Under the pieces are notes generated by a model, which was given only the letters and a program-made list of their open reading frames with translations, ran no database searches and was not told the DNA's origin. From positions 7,659,464 to 7,723,463 of the forward strand of contig CM021315.1 in NCBI GenBank assembly GCA_010645155.1: 64,000 nucleotides of DNA, written 5' to 3'. Of this stretch, positions 37,256 to 49,900 are shown piece by piece. Both the position numbers and the translations under genes were made by a program. Position 1 is the stretch's first letter. The number at the start of each line of letters is the position of its first letter. Source of the stretch: Tigriopus japonicus (Eukaryota; Arthropoda; Copepoda; Harpacticoida; Harpacticidae).

Positions 37256-38746
37256 ATGGAGTCGAGTTCAGAAACACAACACCTCCTTGAGGGCCATGAG
37301 CTTCAAGGCACATTGTGTGATAAGCCAAAGGAAATCCGAGAAACTCAAGATACCAATTTTAACTTGGGCTCAGTAGGTGCCATCATTTGCACTGACGAGC
37401 AAGATTCAGACGACATGTCGAATCAGACATATACAAGGTAAGAACAAGTAAGACGAAATGATATCGAGGCACGGTAGTAAATTTTGAACTCTATAGTAGA
37501 CTTTTGTGCGTCATGTGGAAAATCAGCTTGCTTGTTATGATATTATACCTTTCTGTAAATGTGCAGCAGTTTTTAGATACATTTTCAAAAGGAAAATCAA
37601 TTAATGCACAATGATTTGATTTATAAAAAAATTTTTTTTCAAATCTATAAGACACAAGAGAAGTAAGTTATTTATCATTAGAGCCCAGAAGTATATTTTT
37701 CTAGAATAGTTTGTGTGTTTCAATGAAGAATTTACTATTTTTTATTAGTTAAGGAAAAAAAATATTTTAGGCAAAATTAAGAAAAAAAGATGAATGGTCA
37801 TTTCGAAAAAGGGCATAACCATAATGAAACGAAAAGTACGAAAAAGTGGACAAAAGGACATTTGTTCATAATTTTGGCATTCACAACCAACGCCATTGTC
37901 AAAAACAAAAACTGTGACATCTTTTGAGAACAGGAAGATGATCATTAAATAATGGGGTTGTCAAAAATGTGTTTTAAGATATCCGGTTTTTTCAAATATC
38001 ATGGTCTTTTAAAGGAAACTGAATTTAGATATTTATCATGTTTTAGCAATATTTGTCAGGGCCTCAGTTATTAATGATTTGTTATTAATTTCACATTTTG
38101 AAGGGTCTAAATGAATCAAGCATTGGGTTTTGTTCAAAATTACTTTTAATTAATGACATTCTAGCACAAGATGGGCCTTACAAACGCATTTTATGATAAC
38201 ATATTGGGTCATATGTTTTGTGTTTACAAGTAGATCCTTTCTGTATACTTAAACAACTGGCTTTCACCACTTTTGGCCATTTCTAACGCTCTCTGGCTTC
38301 TTAAATGACCCTTAATGAAAGTAAGATTCAACGTAGCATTAAGTCTTAATTGATCTAAAATTCACTTGAATTCAATAGTGAAAGTATGTTTGTAGGGTAC
38401 TTTGATGAAGACAGAACATATGAGCTATGAGAGTGATTTTTCAGAATCATTTAAGACTAAGTGAATTCAGAATGGTGTCCAATTATTCTACACACTTGCT
38501 TTATAATGTCTCAAGTACATGAATATATGCTTTACTTTTAATTTCAGGGCAGAGCTTCGTAAGCTGGATGAATTGAGGCGATTAGTGGGCCAACTCAAGG
38601 TGGAGAATGAGCTAGAAAGGGTGAAGGTATCCGAGGCCAGTGCCAGTTTTGTGGCCTTCATCTTAGATCTGGAGGACAAGGATCCGCTACTGATGAAGAA
38701 GAAGCCTGACTCCATTTTCAGTTGTTTGAACTGCGTCATTGGTTGA
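37256..38746 (+). CDS. Heterotrimeric G-protein gamma subunit, two exons
   Basis: Exon 1 is 37256-37437 (donor AAG|GTAAGA) and exon 2 is 38548-38746 (acceptor TTTAATTTCAG), joined in phase 2. Exon 2 reads AELRKLDELRRLVGQLKVEN, then ERVKVSEASASFVAFI, DKDPLLMKKKPDSIF and ends SCLNCVIG. This is the GGL helix pattern of G-gamma (LRxLVxQLxxE, ERxKVSxAxA, KDPLL), and CVIG is a C-terminal CaaX prenylation box. G-gamma pairs with G-beta at the membrane and relays GPCR signals. From the ATG at 37256 the protein is 126 residues, with an acidic, unmatched N-terminus. From the in-frame ATG at 37415 (MSNQTYTR...) it is 73 residues, the usual size of the family. Both starts are possible; I keep the longer frame because it is open and plausible, but the shorter may be the main product. 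Confidence 0.8.
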
Positions 38747-38794
38747 TTAGTGCATCTCATACAAAAACACATAAAACTTGTCATTTTGTTACAT

Positions 38795-38800
38795 AATAAA
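38795..38800 (+). promoter_or_regulatory. Poly(A) signal of the G-gamma gene
   Basis: AATAAA 49 bases after the TGA at 38744-38746. Confidence 0.7.
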
Positions 38801-38823
38801 GCACTTGTTTGAATAGAAGTGGA

Positions 38824-39491
38824 CCAATGAGAGATGCAGGGGGAGGTTTGAGTGATCTCTTCAAAAATCCTATCGCGTGCGGATGAAACAAGAGAAAATG
38901 CTTGTTTGTCAACGTAAAAATTTGGTCAGTGCTAGGGTTTTCGTATCTTACCGATTGCCTTTATGACTTACTTAGATGCAATGAAAAATGTTGAATTGCA
39001 AGTTTGGATATATTGGCTCTCTGTTTAATAAGAATTTGCAAAAAAATTCTTTTGATTAAAAAATAGCAAGCACTTAAAAAAGAGCTTTGATATTGAAGAG
39101 AAACAGGTACAAAACACGGCATTTTGTTTAGTACCTTCATGGTTTTGGAGTTTGGCAATACAAATCAATGCTTGTAACATCACATACACTTGTACTTACA
39201 CAAAGTGGCCTTTTGTTGAGAATTTTCTCGTGCAAGAACGAGCAAATCAAGTGTGCATATTTTTCCAAAATCCAAACCAAACTTCAAATTTTTCAAAACT
39301 TGCAATTCGACATTTTTCATAGCATCTACTATAAGTCATAAGGGCGGTCTGTAAAATGCAAAAATCCCTAAACTGCCCAAATTCTCACAAGCTACCCACT
39401 GTTGCCGAACAAGCCTTTTCTCTTGTTTCATCCGCCCGCGATAAGATTTTTGAAGAGATCACTAAAAACCTCCCCCTACATTTCTCATTGG
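38824..39491. mobile_element. 668-bp foldback element beside the G-gamma gene
   Basis: The left arm begins CCAATGAGAGATGCAGGGGG and continues AGTGATCTCTTCAAAAATCC, GCGGATGAAACAAGAGAAAA and TGAAAAATGTTGAATTGCAA. The right arm is its inverted, diverged copy, ending CTACATTTCTCATTGG. The arms extend over about 230 bases each with a loop near 39060-39230. No transposase frame is present and no clear target duplication was found. The element starts only 24 bases after the poly(A) signal of the G-gamma gene. Confidence 0.7.
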
Positions 39492-39499
39492 ACGAAACT

Positions 39500-39955
39500 T
39501 TTATTTTGACTAATCTTGGTCATAGTCCCAAGTGCATGCAACCAATTTGTCGTAATTTTGTACTAACCAAGAAGGATTATGAAGGCTATTTTGGAATGTT
39601 TTAGAAATAGTCGGCAGGCAGCTAATAAGATGGAGGAAATCATAACACAATGTTTGATATCTTGCTTAAAAGTTCATGGTTGACTTGATAGTTATTGGGG
39701 ACTTGAAAAGGTGAAATATGATTGACTAGGTTTGGCCAGTGAAAACCACTGTTTTGAACCCCCTAAATCAAAACCCTGGGTGACCAAGACGAGTCATAAC
39801 AAAACTTCATCCGGGGTCCAGGACTTTTTCAGAAATATCATCCTTACATATTTTTTGTTTGTTCTTAATATCAACCGACGATATCCATCATTAGATGGCG
39901 TTGGTTGAATTAAGAGAGCGAGAAGATCGAAGGAATAAAGAACAAGTTTGGCAGT
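39500..39955. other. Intergenic, nothing recognised
   Basis: No supported frame, RNA or repeat end. Confidence 0.4.
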
Positions 39956-39965
39956 TGAGCTAGCG

Positions 39966-40190
39966 CAGGGTCAGATTTTTGGTTAAGGCCCACCGTTCTT
40001 GATGTTGCTTAATCTGGGACCCACCAAACAAAAGCCAATGGGTACCAGGGCCCACAAATAAAAAATCACAGAGCTGTGAGCCCACAAGCATAGTACTATG
40101 AACGGCTTTTGGGCCCACTATTTTGGGCTCTCCATATAGCTCCTGGGCGCACCAAAAATCACTCTCAGGCCAACTGGTTGCCCACCTCGG
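39966..40190. mobile_element. hAT-type GGGCCCA MITE, copy 1 (225 bp)
   Basis: The ends CAGGGTCAGATTTTTGG and GGTTGCCCACCTCGG are diverged versions of CAGGGGTCGGCAACC and its complement. The flanks AGCTAGCG (39958-39965) and AGCTAGAG (40191-40198) are a 7-of-8 target duplication. The interior is full of GGGCCCAC and GCCCACC words and contains ATAGTACTATGAA at the centre, all shared with 43236-43466 and 63178-63424. Confidence 0.75.
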
Positions 40191-40198
40191 AGCTAGAG

Positions 40199-40934
40199 GA
40201 TTGGTAGAAAATTTGCTTACATGCATTCATATGATTTGCGGTATATGTAGTAATTTGTGTGTTCACAACAATATTCAAGCAAGTGTGAGAGTAAGAAGTT
40301 CAAGAACTTCCAGTAGAAACTGGGTTCATCAGAAGAAGAACAACAAACATGCATGAAATTCAAGAGAAATTTTATACTTTAGGCCTATGGCTATAGGCCT
40401 AAATGTAATGTCCCTTGTAAATTTTGAAGGGGAAAGGAGGGTTAATAATTTCCTTTGTTGTACCACAAAAAGTTGAAAAAAATATAAAATGCCATTATAT
40501 TTGGTAAAGGATGGTGGCTTTTTTGAGACAAATATTCAATTTTTATTCGCAAGAGATACGTCCATTAGTTAGAAGCCTTAAAAGGTTTAAAACGTTAGTA
40601 AAAATAGAAGAAATAAGAAAAACAAAAACTCCAAAAGAATAATTTAATAAACTCTAGGGGATTTTTTTCCGAACCTACCCTGCACCTAATTGTACTTTTT
40701 CGAGAAGTCTTACCGATCAACAGGTAGATGTACATCGATTTTCAGGTTCAAAGAAAACTAAACAATATCAGCAAACAAGTCATGGCAGCCCATTTTCATG
40801 AAGCGTCTCACCCAAGACCGTGTACTTCGTTCCCATGGGGATATTGTAGTAAATAAACCATAATTCAACATTTTCTCCACTATGATGGGCAGTAGTTCTT
40901 TCGATAGATAGGGAGGAGTACCATTGCGATTGCC
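40199..40934. other. Upstream region of receptor gene 1
   Basis: Holds the 20-base palindrome TAGGCCTATGGCTATAGGCCTA (about 40380-40401) and otherwise AT-rich DNA. No core promoter was identified. The 88-codon minus frame covering 39960-40226 is MITE sequence. Confidence 0.4.
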
Positions 40935-43900
40935 ATGGATATTTGGGACATTCGCCTGATCGAACTAAGCAAGGTTGTAGGCATATGTCCATTTGAGGTG
41001 GATAAAAGCCGTAATTTATTGCTGAGAGTTAAGTGGAGATCGACACAGGCACTTTATTTCCTCTTGGTGACTGTCATCTCTCACTTGTTTCTTATCTTTT
41101 ATTGGGCGTCATGGATTCTCCTCATCTTAAGGTAGGAAAGGAAAGACCATGTGCAACAAACTTTCTTCTGATATCTTTCCTCATAGTTCTGGGTTGACTT
41201 TCAGTGGTAAAAATATTCCTCATCTTCACCAATTCCCATTTTTTACGGCTTGATCCAAAGACCAAGGAACTACAGTAATCCTTACTTGATCTTACAGTTC
41301 GAGGGGTATCCCGAGTAAAGGTAGGGTTTAGGCATGTAACTCGTTGAAATGCACGATTTTTTGGTATATGCAAAGTATCGACACGATTTATCTCTCTTTT
41401 GAGTTGGTGTTATTTTACAAATTGTGTTCCAAGACAAACTTGTTTGAAGTTATGATTTAATAATACAATTGTACAAGGTAGTAAAGGGGTATACACTCCT
41501 TTAATGAACAACTGACTGGGAGGTCACCCTACAAAAACAACTCCTAAAATTGCATCCTGACATAAAAGTTTGACCTAACTTTTAACTTACCAACATTTAA
41601 TGGACACATAAGAACAGAAATGTTGCGTCATAAAACGTTCAATTTGCATATATTTTCAATTTCAGTGGTTGCGCTTGAAATACTTCAGACATTGAAAATA
41701 AGCGTCAAGAGAGAGCCAATTGACTAAAACAATGTTCCTTTAGTCAAGACATCTCACATTGAAACTTGTCATTTTTCCTCCACAAGCGTTCACCTAATAT
41801 TGAAAAAAGAGTATGAGCAACCTCTTTACTTTATAAAATATTGGATTTTGATGAGCTTCTTGCTCATGACGTCATTTTCTTAAACGTGAAGGGGTTGCTC
41901 AAAGTACCTTGTCTTATTAAATCATAACTTCCAAAAAGTTTGTCATACAACACAATTTGTTAAATAACACTTGCTCACATGAGATGAATCTTCGTTTCGA
42001 TTTTGGCATAAATCTGAAAATCGTCAAATTTGACGAATTACAGGCCCAGTCTGCCTATGGTCTGGATGCCCCACGTACAAGGTGCCCCGAACTAAAAAAA
42101 AGATACGGTGTGTCCCAAAATTGAGTTCGTCCCTACAATTTGTACATTTTAAATAATAGTAAATAAATGATATTACTTTTTTAATAACTAAAGGTATACA
42201 TGGCAACCCCGAGGGCCAACTTTAGGTAACGAATTTTGTAAGTTGGGACGAAAGGCTGACAAGCAGGATCAATTATTCTTCATAACCCAAAAAGTGACAG
42301 AAAGTGAGATGTCTCGCAATGACCTAACTAAAGGATTGTTGGTAAAAAAGTCACAAACAAAACGGTCACAAATAAGTAGGTCACAGTAAAACGGTCACGA
42401 CGAAAAAAGGTCACAAGTTAAAACGGTCACGGTAAAAAGGTCACAGTGAAAAATCACTTTTTCATGGATATTACTGTGTTCCGCCTGGGAATTTAAGAAA
42501 TTAAATTAATTTCCTAAGTTAGGAATGACTTCCTGTTGACTTCTGTTTATGAGAGAAGAAGTTAGGAATGACTTCCTGTTGACCTTTTTGTGCTACACTC
42601 AGTTAATCTTGAGTCCCATGGGACAATATTAATACATGGAACATACTGGGGCCCTTGGGGTCACCCTTTGGCTATCTCTGGAGCTGCGTGTGTCTGTGAC
42701 CTTTTCACTGTGACCTTTTTATCGTGACCTTTTTACCGTGACCGTTTTATGGTGACCGTTTTACTGTGACCTGTTTACCTGTTCCAGGTTCCAAGCATTT
42801 GGTTTTGACATCGCAATTACTAATCTGCAACATATCAGGACAAAGCATTAAAGACGCGCTCAATATTGGTACACCCTGTAAAGCAAAATACGAGAAACCA
42901 GCCACTGTGCCCTGTTACGTAAATTCGCCCTTGAGGGTCCTTCGGCATGCTTAGCTCTTCAAACACCACCAAAAATAAATCATTCATTTTAGAAACTAAA
43001 CCTTTGTTTGATTCCAGACATGGCTTGGCATATTCGTTGAGAGGCTCTTCTTGGGTTGGAGCAATGACCCTGGTATGTGCCACTCAAATAGGTTTAACAT
43101 CTCGTCATAACGAAATTGTGACTCAAATGAACGACACCTATCAACTGTTGGGACGGAAGAATCCGGGAAACTTGAAATGGCAAGCGGTAAAAATAAATGA
43201 GATGGAAAAGTCAATAAATTACTTTTACAGTACATCAAGGATCGGCAACAGTTTTTGGGTCAAGGCCCACCAAATTTGACTTTGTTTTTCCACGGGCCCA
43301 CCAAACAGATCTTGGTAGGTTCTTGGGCCCACATATCTACTGTCAAAGAGCTCTGGGTCCAAGAGTACAGTACTATGAATGCTCTCGGGCCCACTATTTC
43401 GGATTTCCCCCACAACTCTTGGGCCCACCAACGACCACCCTTTGGGCCACTTGTTGCCGACCCCTGTTATACATATTTCTAAATGCATTTTAAATTTCTA
43501 AATAAAAGGAAATTCTGATTGCTTTCAGGACAAGAAAAAATATTTCATTTTGGGGTTTGTCTTTTTTTTGCTTTTTCCCGTTCTTGGCGTTTTTGGCCAC
43601 GTGTTCTTTACTCCAGGAGATGTCTACCTTCATTCTCAACTGGAATTTTATATGCCTGGTTATGACCCTATTTGGAGATTGGTATCTATTGTATTCCATT
43701 GTTATTCCATCGTTATTTGTTGTGCAGAAATATTTTTCATTGACATTTTCCTCATTTTCTTCGCAATCGGGTACTTTCGGCACTTCGAGGCAATTAACCA
43801 GAATCTCTTGTTGCTGAAACGCGGCCGATCGAAACAAATAAGCAAGAAAGGTGGTTTAAATGCAGTCACTCCAGAGCTTGGTCACAAACCGATGTAAGAA

Positions 43901-46900
43901 AACATTCAGAATTATCATTGCAATTTTTTTGGAAACAGGAAAAGTACACTAATGCGTCCCCTAAATAGTTTATTCTCCTTTTTTGAGGGGGGAGGGGGGG
44001 CGGAGGTAGGTTGCAGTTTTTTTACTTCAAGGTACGCTACATGGAATCAACGAATGCGATTCCCTGTAAACAAATATATCATGCACATAACTTATTCAAT
44101 TAACATTGATACGAAATTTGAACAACCACTGTTGACAGATCTGAACAGCCTTTTTCGATTTCGTTTAGTGGGTTGATCATGCAAACAGGTGAAAAATATT
44201 TGACCCTGGTCTAAAAGCTGCAAGAGGAACAGCTCCTACATATAGGCTGATGGGTGGGGGTGCAGATTTCAGCAGGGTTGGTCTGAGGGATTATCTCATT
44301 CAAAAAGTGTTTCAAGGAATAAAAGGGATAAACGGGATTTTCCTCTAAGGAATAAAGGGGATTTTCCTCCAAGGAATTAAGGGGATTTTCATCGAAGGAA
44401 TAAACGGGATTTTCCTCCAAGGAATAAAGGGGATAAACGGGATTTTCCTCCAAGGAATAAAGGGGATAAACGGGATTTTCCTCCAAGGAATAAAGGGGAT
44501 AAACGGGATTTTCCTCCAAGGAATAAAGAAGTCTATGACTTAGCCCTAAGCGGGTTGTAAAAATAATTAAAATAATAAAGCAAATCGAAACCAAATGGTC
44601 TATGTCCATCATGTATACCTATAATTCACCTCTCAAACGTCACGCGTACAACACGTCCAAGGCTCCACCAGACAGTTTCATGAGGGCACTTTTTCACATC
44701 TCTGATTTGAACTCCATCACAAAAAGTAACCCGCTCGCCCTTTAAAAAATAATCTTGATGACGAACCATGGAATTTTCCTTCCATTATTCAGACTGACAA
44801 GTCCTATTTTTGTTTTAGAGAACCAATTGCGCGAGTGTGCATCAAATCCTGGACATGTGATTTTCTCAAAACAAATTTGAGGAATCACTTGAATTTACAA
44901 CACAACCTCGACTCGTTCAACGACCAATTTGACTATCTTATTTTGGCTTTTCCAATCCAAATATTCGTCATGGTTTTGTCACTTTTCTTTAGCGTGGCTC
45001 GTGGTGAAGTAAAGGAAGCTCTTGAAAGGGCTCTTCTCACCATCATGGGTCTTCAATTTCTTGCCCGCTCACTTTTTGGACTGTATAACTTTGGAAAAGT
45101 TCGTGGTAAGAATATTTTCAGAACTTTCAGTTATTTACAATGAATTCTATATTTCATTAGGTGGTAAATACTCAATGCCAGAGAATTTTAAAAAAGGTCT
45201 AAAAACGTTTTATCCTATTTTTGTAATGTAAAATGTGCCCAAACGATGACGACATCGTTGGAAAAGATTGCACTTTGAAATTTTCAAAATTTGCATACTT
45301 TTTGCAACGCATTGTTGGAAAAGTCGATCCAAGATTGCCAGGGTTTGTATTTGGCTTATTGCTCCAATCACTAACCAAGACTGGCTGCAAGTTTTGACTT
45401 ATTCGATTTCGAAATGAAGTTATATACGTCAAGGGCGTCACTGCTCAATTTCTACTTAAATGTTCCAAAACCTTTTTTTTGTTCCAAAAACCAAAGTCAC
45501 TCAAGATGGCTCATGTGGTGCCTCTATTTAAAGGTGGGAAAAAACCTTGCCCGAAAACTACAGACCAATATCTCTCACGTCAAATATGGCCAAGGTTTTG
45601 GAAAAAATTATGAAAGCCAAACTTTTGACTTACATTGAACTAAATGACATTTTACCTCCAAACCAACATGGCTTTAGAGCTCACTTCAGTACTTGACTCA
45701 ACTGGTTCAACACATAGGCAGTGTTAGGGACCCTATATCAGAGACTGGAACTCGTAGGCTAACACACGGTGCCGATAATTCACGCTGGTGATTGGTCAAT
45801 AGCATTCAGTTGACCATTCAGCTTATTCTGACGAAGTTCAAAACAAACCAGAGTACTTCTTTGTTGATTTTGTAGTGCTTTGACTTGGTGATGGGGTTGC
45901 CAATTTACCTACAGTATGTGAAATCATATTCCCGCCTGTCTACCAGTCTTTATAAACCCGCTTTTTCTTTTAAGAGCACCAAAAGGCAAGGCATCCCTAA
46001 CTTTAGTGACTTCTGAGCAGGGTTGAAATCAAACTCACATTTGTGTTTGCTCATATACAAGAGCAAAGCACCTATTCTCCATGCGGTAACCCTACCTTGC
46101 AGCCTTCCGTAAAAAAACTTGCGCAAGCCCTCGCGCAGGCACACATTCCACATCACTAAGATTTTGTTGTCAATCACCCGATCATGAGACCTTGTTTAAA
46201 CTCCACACTAATTGAAATCACTTTTTGCATATCAGGTAAATACCTTAGACACATTTGCAGCAGGCTAGAGGTTTTTTACTAACCAAACCGCACTATCAAA
46301 TAGGCTAACTAGTTTAGACGTGTTTCTGATAAGGGAAGGTTTCCTTTAATCATGAACTTTGGCTTCCCGCATGTTGGATGACGTCACAGACTGTCCCTGA
46401 CGGTTGGGCATTCATATTTAAGTGCCAGTTTCTATATAGGGTCCCTAGCAGTGTTATAGAAGGGTTGGAAACGCACGAATTCGTTGACGTAGTATCCTTG
46501 ACGTAGTCTACCTCGGTTTGGCCAAAGCTTTTGACAAGGTCGACCACGGATTGCTACTTAATCGTTTATCTACCATAGGAATACATGGTAAAATATTTCA
46601 ATGGATCAGTAATTTTATAACTGGTAGAGAGCGGTACGTTTCGATCTTGAAATTCCCGAACATCGATGATCGTTCCCTCGCCCAATTTCAAAGCCATCAC
46701 CTCCTGATTTCAGCTACCCCATATTTCTCCTTGTGTCTCTTCCTCGCACCCTTTTCAACTCTGCGCTCACGAACAGGTCAGCGGGCGTGCAATTTTTGAC
46801 AGCGAATTCGAAGAAACACTGAAAGTGAGTTAGCTTGGAGTCGGTTCGATTGGCGTTTGAAGCACTCGAATGGGAATGGTTCAACGACGCCGGAGAACTT

Positions 46901-49900
46901 CCCTCTTTGCATGCTTCCAGTCATGCTTCTCGTTGATCAAACCTTATGTTAAGGTCAAATAGTGAGAACGTTTACTTGAAGTTGACTTGAAGTTAATACT
47001 ACTAGCACACCTTGGTGCACGCTAAACATACCAGCCGTCATTTAAATCCATTGTGCCGCCGCATCTGGAGTATGCTTCTCCCATTTGGGCGCCAGTTAGC
47101 TCGGGTGCCGGGTGGTCTTCAAAAGATTGAAAAAGTCCCACGTAGCTTTACTCGTAAAATTTGTGGTATAGAAACCCTTTCTTATTGGGATAGGCTAAAA
47201 GCCCTACGACTTTACGGTTTGCAACGTAGGTACGAGAGGTATCTAATAATTTATGTTTTTAAATGCATTCATGGCCTTTGTCCCAATGCAGGCATTGTTT
47301 TTAACCACAATGACCAGAGAGGGATCACATGCGAAGTTAGGGCCAAGTCAAAACCAGGAGACATGGAATTGATCCAGACAATGAAATCTAACTTTGTATT
47401 GTATCGCGCTCCTTCTCTGTATAACTTGCTTCCTTCAACTTTGCGACGAATCTATCCATTAGACGACTCATTGTTAAGTTTTAAGTCTCATTTAGACGGC
47501 TTTTTATCTACTGTCCCTGACCAGCCCTATGTTCAAGGACTTTATCGGGCAGCTAATTCTAACTCCAGTACAGACCAATGATTTTATCAGGCATGACTTT
47601 TCCCCACTCGGGATTTATCTTCTCCTGACATTTACATGGAATGACATTCTGTGTATCAGTTAAAAATCCGGAAAAAAATAAAGCATCTAAAGGTGAATGT
47701 ATTGAAAATATCAAGAAATACTGAATTTCCTTCAACGAGAGTCTAGCGATGAGAATCTTGGTTACGTGCGAGATAATATTGATTCGAGCAGCCGAAAATA
47801 TTTACCCACACTTTATTATTGAAGGCCAAATATTTAAGTACTATTTTTTGGTTCATTGTGGTTTTTACCAGCGCTAGTAGGAATGCAATTCCCTGTAAAC
47901 AGTAAATAAAAAATAAAGTAATATAGACAACTAACATTTATACGAAGTTTGGTCTACCAACGAATTACTGTTGGCAGATCTGTTCAACCCTTGAATAGTG
48001 GGTTGTTCAGGAATAGAATTTAAAAATTTGTCCAATCCTGCCTTAAAAGCTGTTAGAGGATCAGCTCCAACATATTCCTGACGAAGACTAATGGGTAACA
48101 AATTGATCAATGAAGGAGCCCGATTAAGAAGAGAGGAGGACTTCATTGTTTCAAACTAGCCTGGATTCCCTTGGGATTTTGAGGTGCTTTCAGAGCACAA
48201 GGAAGACCTGTATGATCGCTACAGCTAATCTCAAATCCTGGGTTAGGACAGAGCCCATGAATGCTGTTGAAGACATATAGTATCAGATACCTTTCATACC
48301 TTCTCTGAGTACTGTACAGCCCTAACTTCTGGAGCCTCTCCCAATACGAGAGCTCTCTCATTCCTGTGATGTTCCTATGGGACAAGCAAAGTGAGAAAAA
48401 GGTTGTTAGTTTTGTGCCTCGTTGTATTGCGCCTCCTTTTTTGTGGAGCGTCTGTTCTTTCTACTCTGCGCTCGATCAAAAAATTGTTACTACACGCGAC
48501 AAATGGTCGAGAACGAAACGCAATCACAGAATTCTAGTGAAGCAATGAGGCACCAGGGGCAATGACCGAGCTAAGCCGTAAGCAATCAGGCACAGCAGAT
48601 GTTTACTTAGCTTCCCTTATTGAAACATCTTTGGACCTGCTCGACCTTTTCCAAACATGCCGAACTCATGGGTGCCCAAATGGTGAGGCATATTCAAGAT
48701 GTGGCTGAACAATCGACTTTATAAGAGATGGCATCGTAACACCATCTCTGGACTTGAAAGTGCGAGATATCCCTAGATAGGGTCACCAAATACCTGGATG
48801 CCACGGCTACTGGCAAAAGCCATTTTTCAAATCTTGTGGTAAACAGAGAAAAATCTAATCAAACCAATTGCCTGACTGGCAATTCAAAGCTCACATGATC
48901 TGCAGGAGTCAGAAGCATGGTTTCCACCAGAATTTCGCGGAATCCCCCATTGTATGGACCTTAATCAGAACGCAAGGCCTTCCTGAAAGAGTATTAATAA
49001 CCAAGTTTCCCCCAAAAAGTCCCTTGGATCAAAGTGGGGATTTTCATCACTCTCATCCTTTTCACAACTTGAACAACTTAATAATATATTGCCTTTTCTT
49101 AAAATTGTCAGCAACAAAATGCGTTTTTTAGCTCATCAACTTGCATGACTCACAACTTACAGATATGTTACTCATCCATAAATTATCCTGAACGTCCTCT
49201 TTACATTTAAGTTTCTGACCTGTCTGAAGCCTTTTCTCGGACTTAATATTCTTATAACCTCCAACAAGGGTGATTGAACATGCTCAAAATGGCATGGCCT
49301 ATATCTAATGTATTAGCAGATCACTTGTATTTGATTACTTCACGTCTACAACACAGATATTTTGACCCAATGACATGGCTTTACGTCCACTATTTCTGGC
49401 AAACCAGAAGTCACTTGTCGTGTCGGCGTCTATGTAGCATGTTAGTGACTCCCACCATGGATATACTTACAGAAGAGGATGCGAAGACAGCTGTTTGTTG
49501 TTGTTTTTGAGAGCCCAATGAGGCCCTCTGGAGTGAACGATAGGGAAGTGTTATGGACTCAAGTTTCAATATTTTATACTACATCAGTGAACAAATTGTC
49601 TAGACATCATTCTAGTTTGTGTTTCTGTCTCTTAGAGATAATTAAATACAACCCACTCTTGGGTAAATCACGTTCACCACTCATTATCAACCCTATTCAA
49701 CTTATCCTGAAATACCAATGGTTTCAGATTATAAGTACCAAACAACACCATCAAAGCGAAGAATACAGTGCTCCATGAATAATCAGTGTGAGGGAATCAT
49801 CAACAACTCAACTATTAGTTGACAAAAAAATTGTTTAATCTCGTGCTTCCTCTCGGTTTGGCTGATCAAAATGTTGATATTTGGCATCTAATGGATTTCA

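Noticed and set aside
42341..42780. Regularly spaced GGTCAC words as a possible CRISPR-like array
   Set aside because: Repeats are 6-7 bases with no conserved long unit, they are inverted between arms, and the genome is eukaryotic.
43018..43186. An earlier acceptor (ATTTTAG near 42992) for receptor exon 2
   Set aside because: That choice gives a stop after two codons in the required phase; the ATTCCAG acceptor keeps the frame.
44211..44612. Calling the antisense minisatellite frame a gene
   Set aside because: Open only because units are multiples of three; no start context or transcript evidence.
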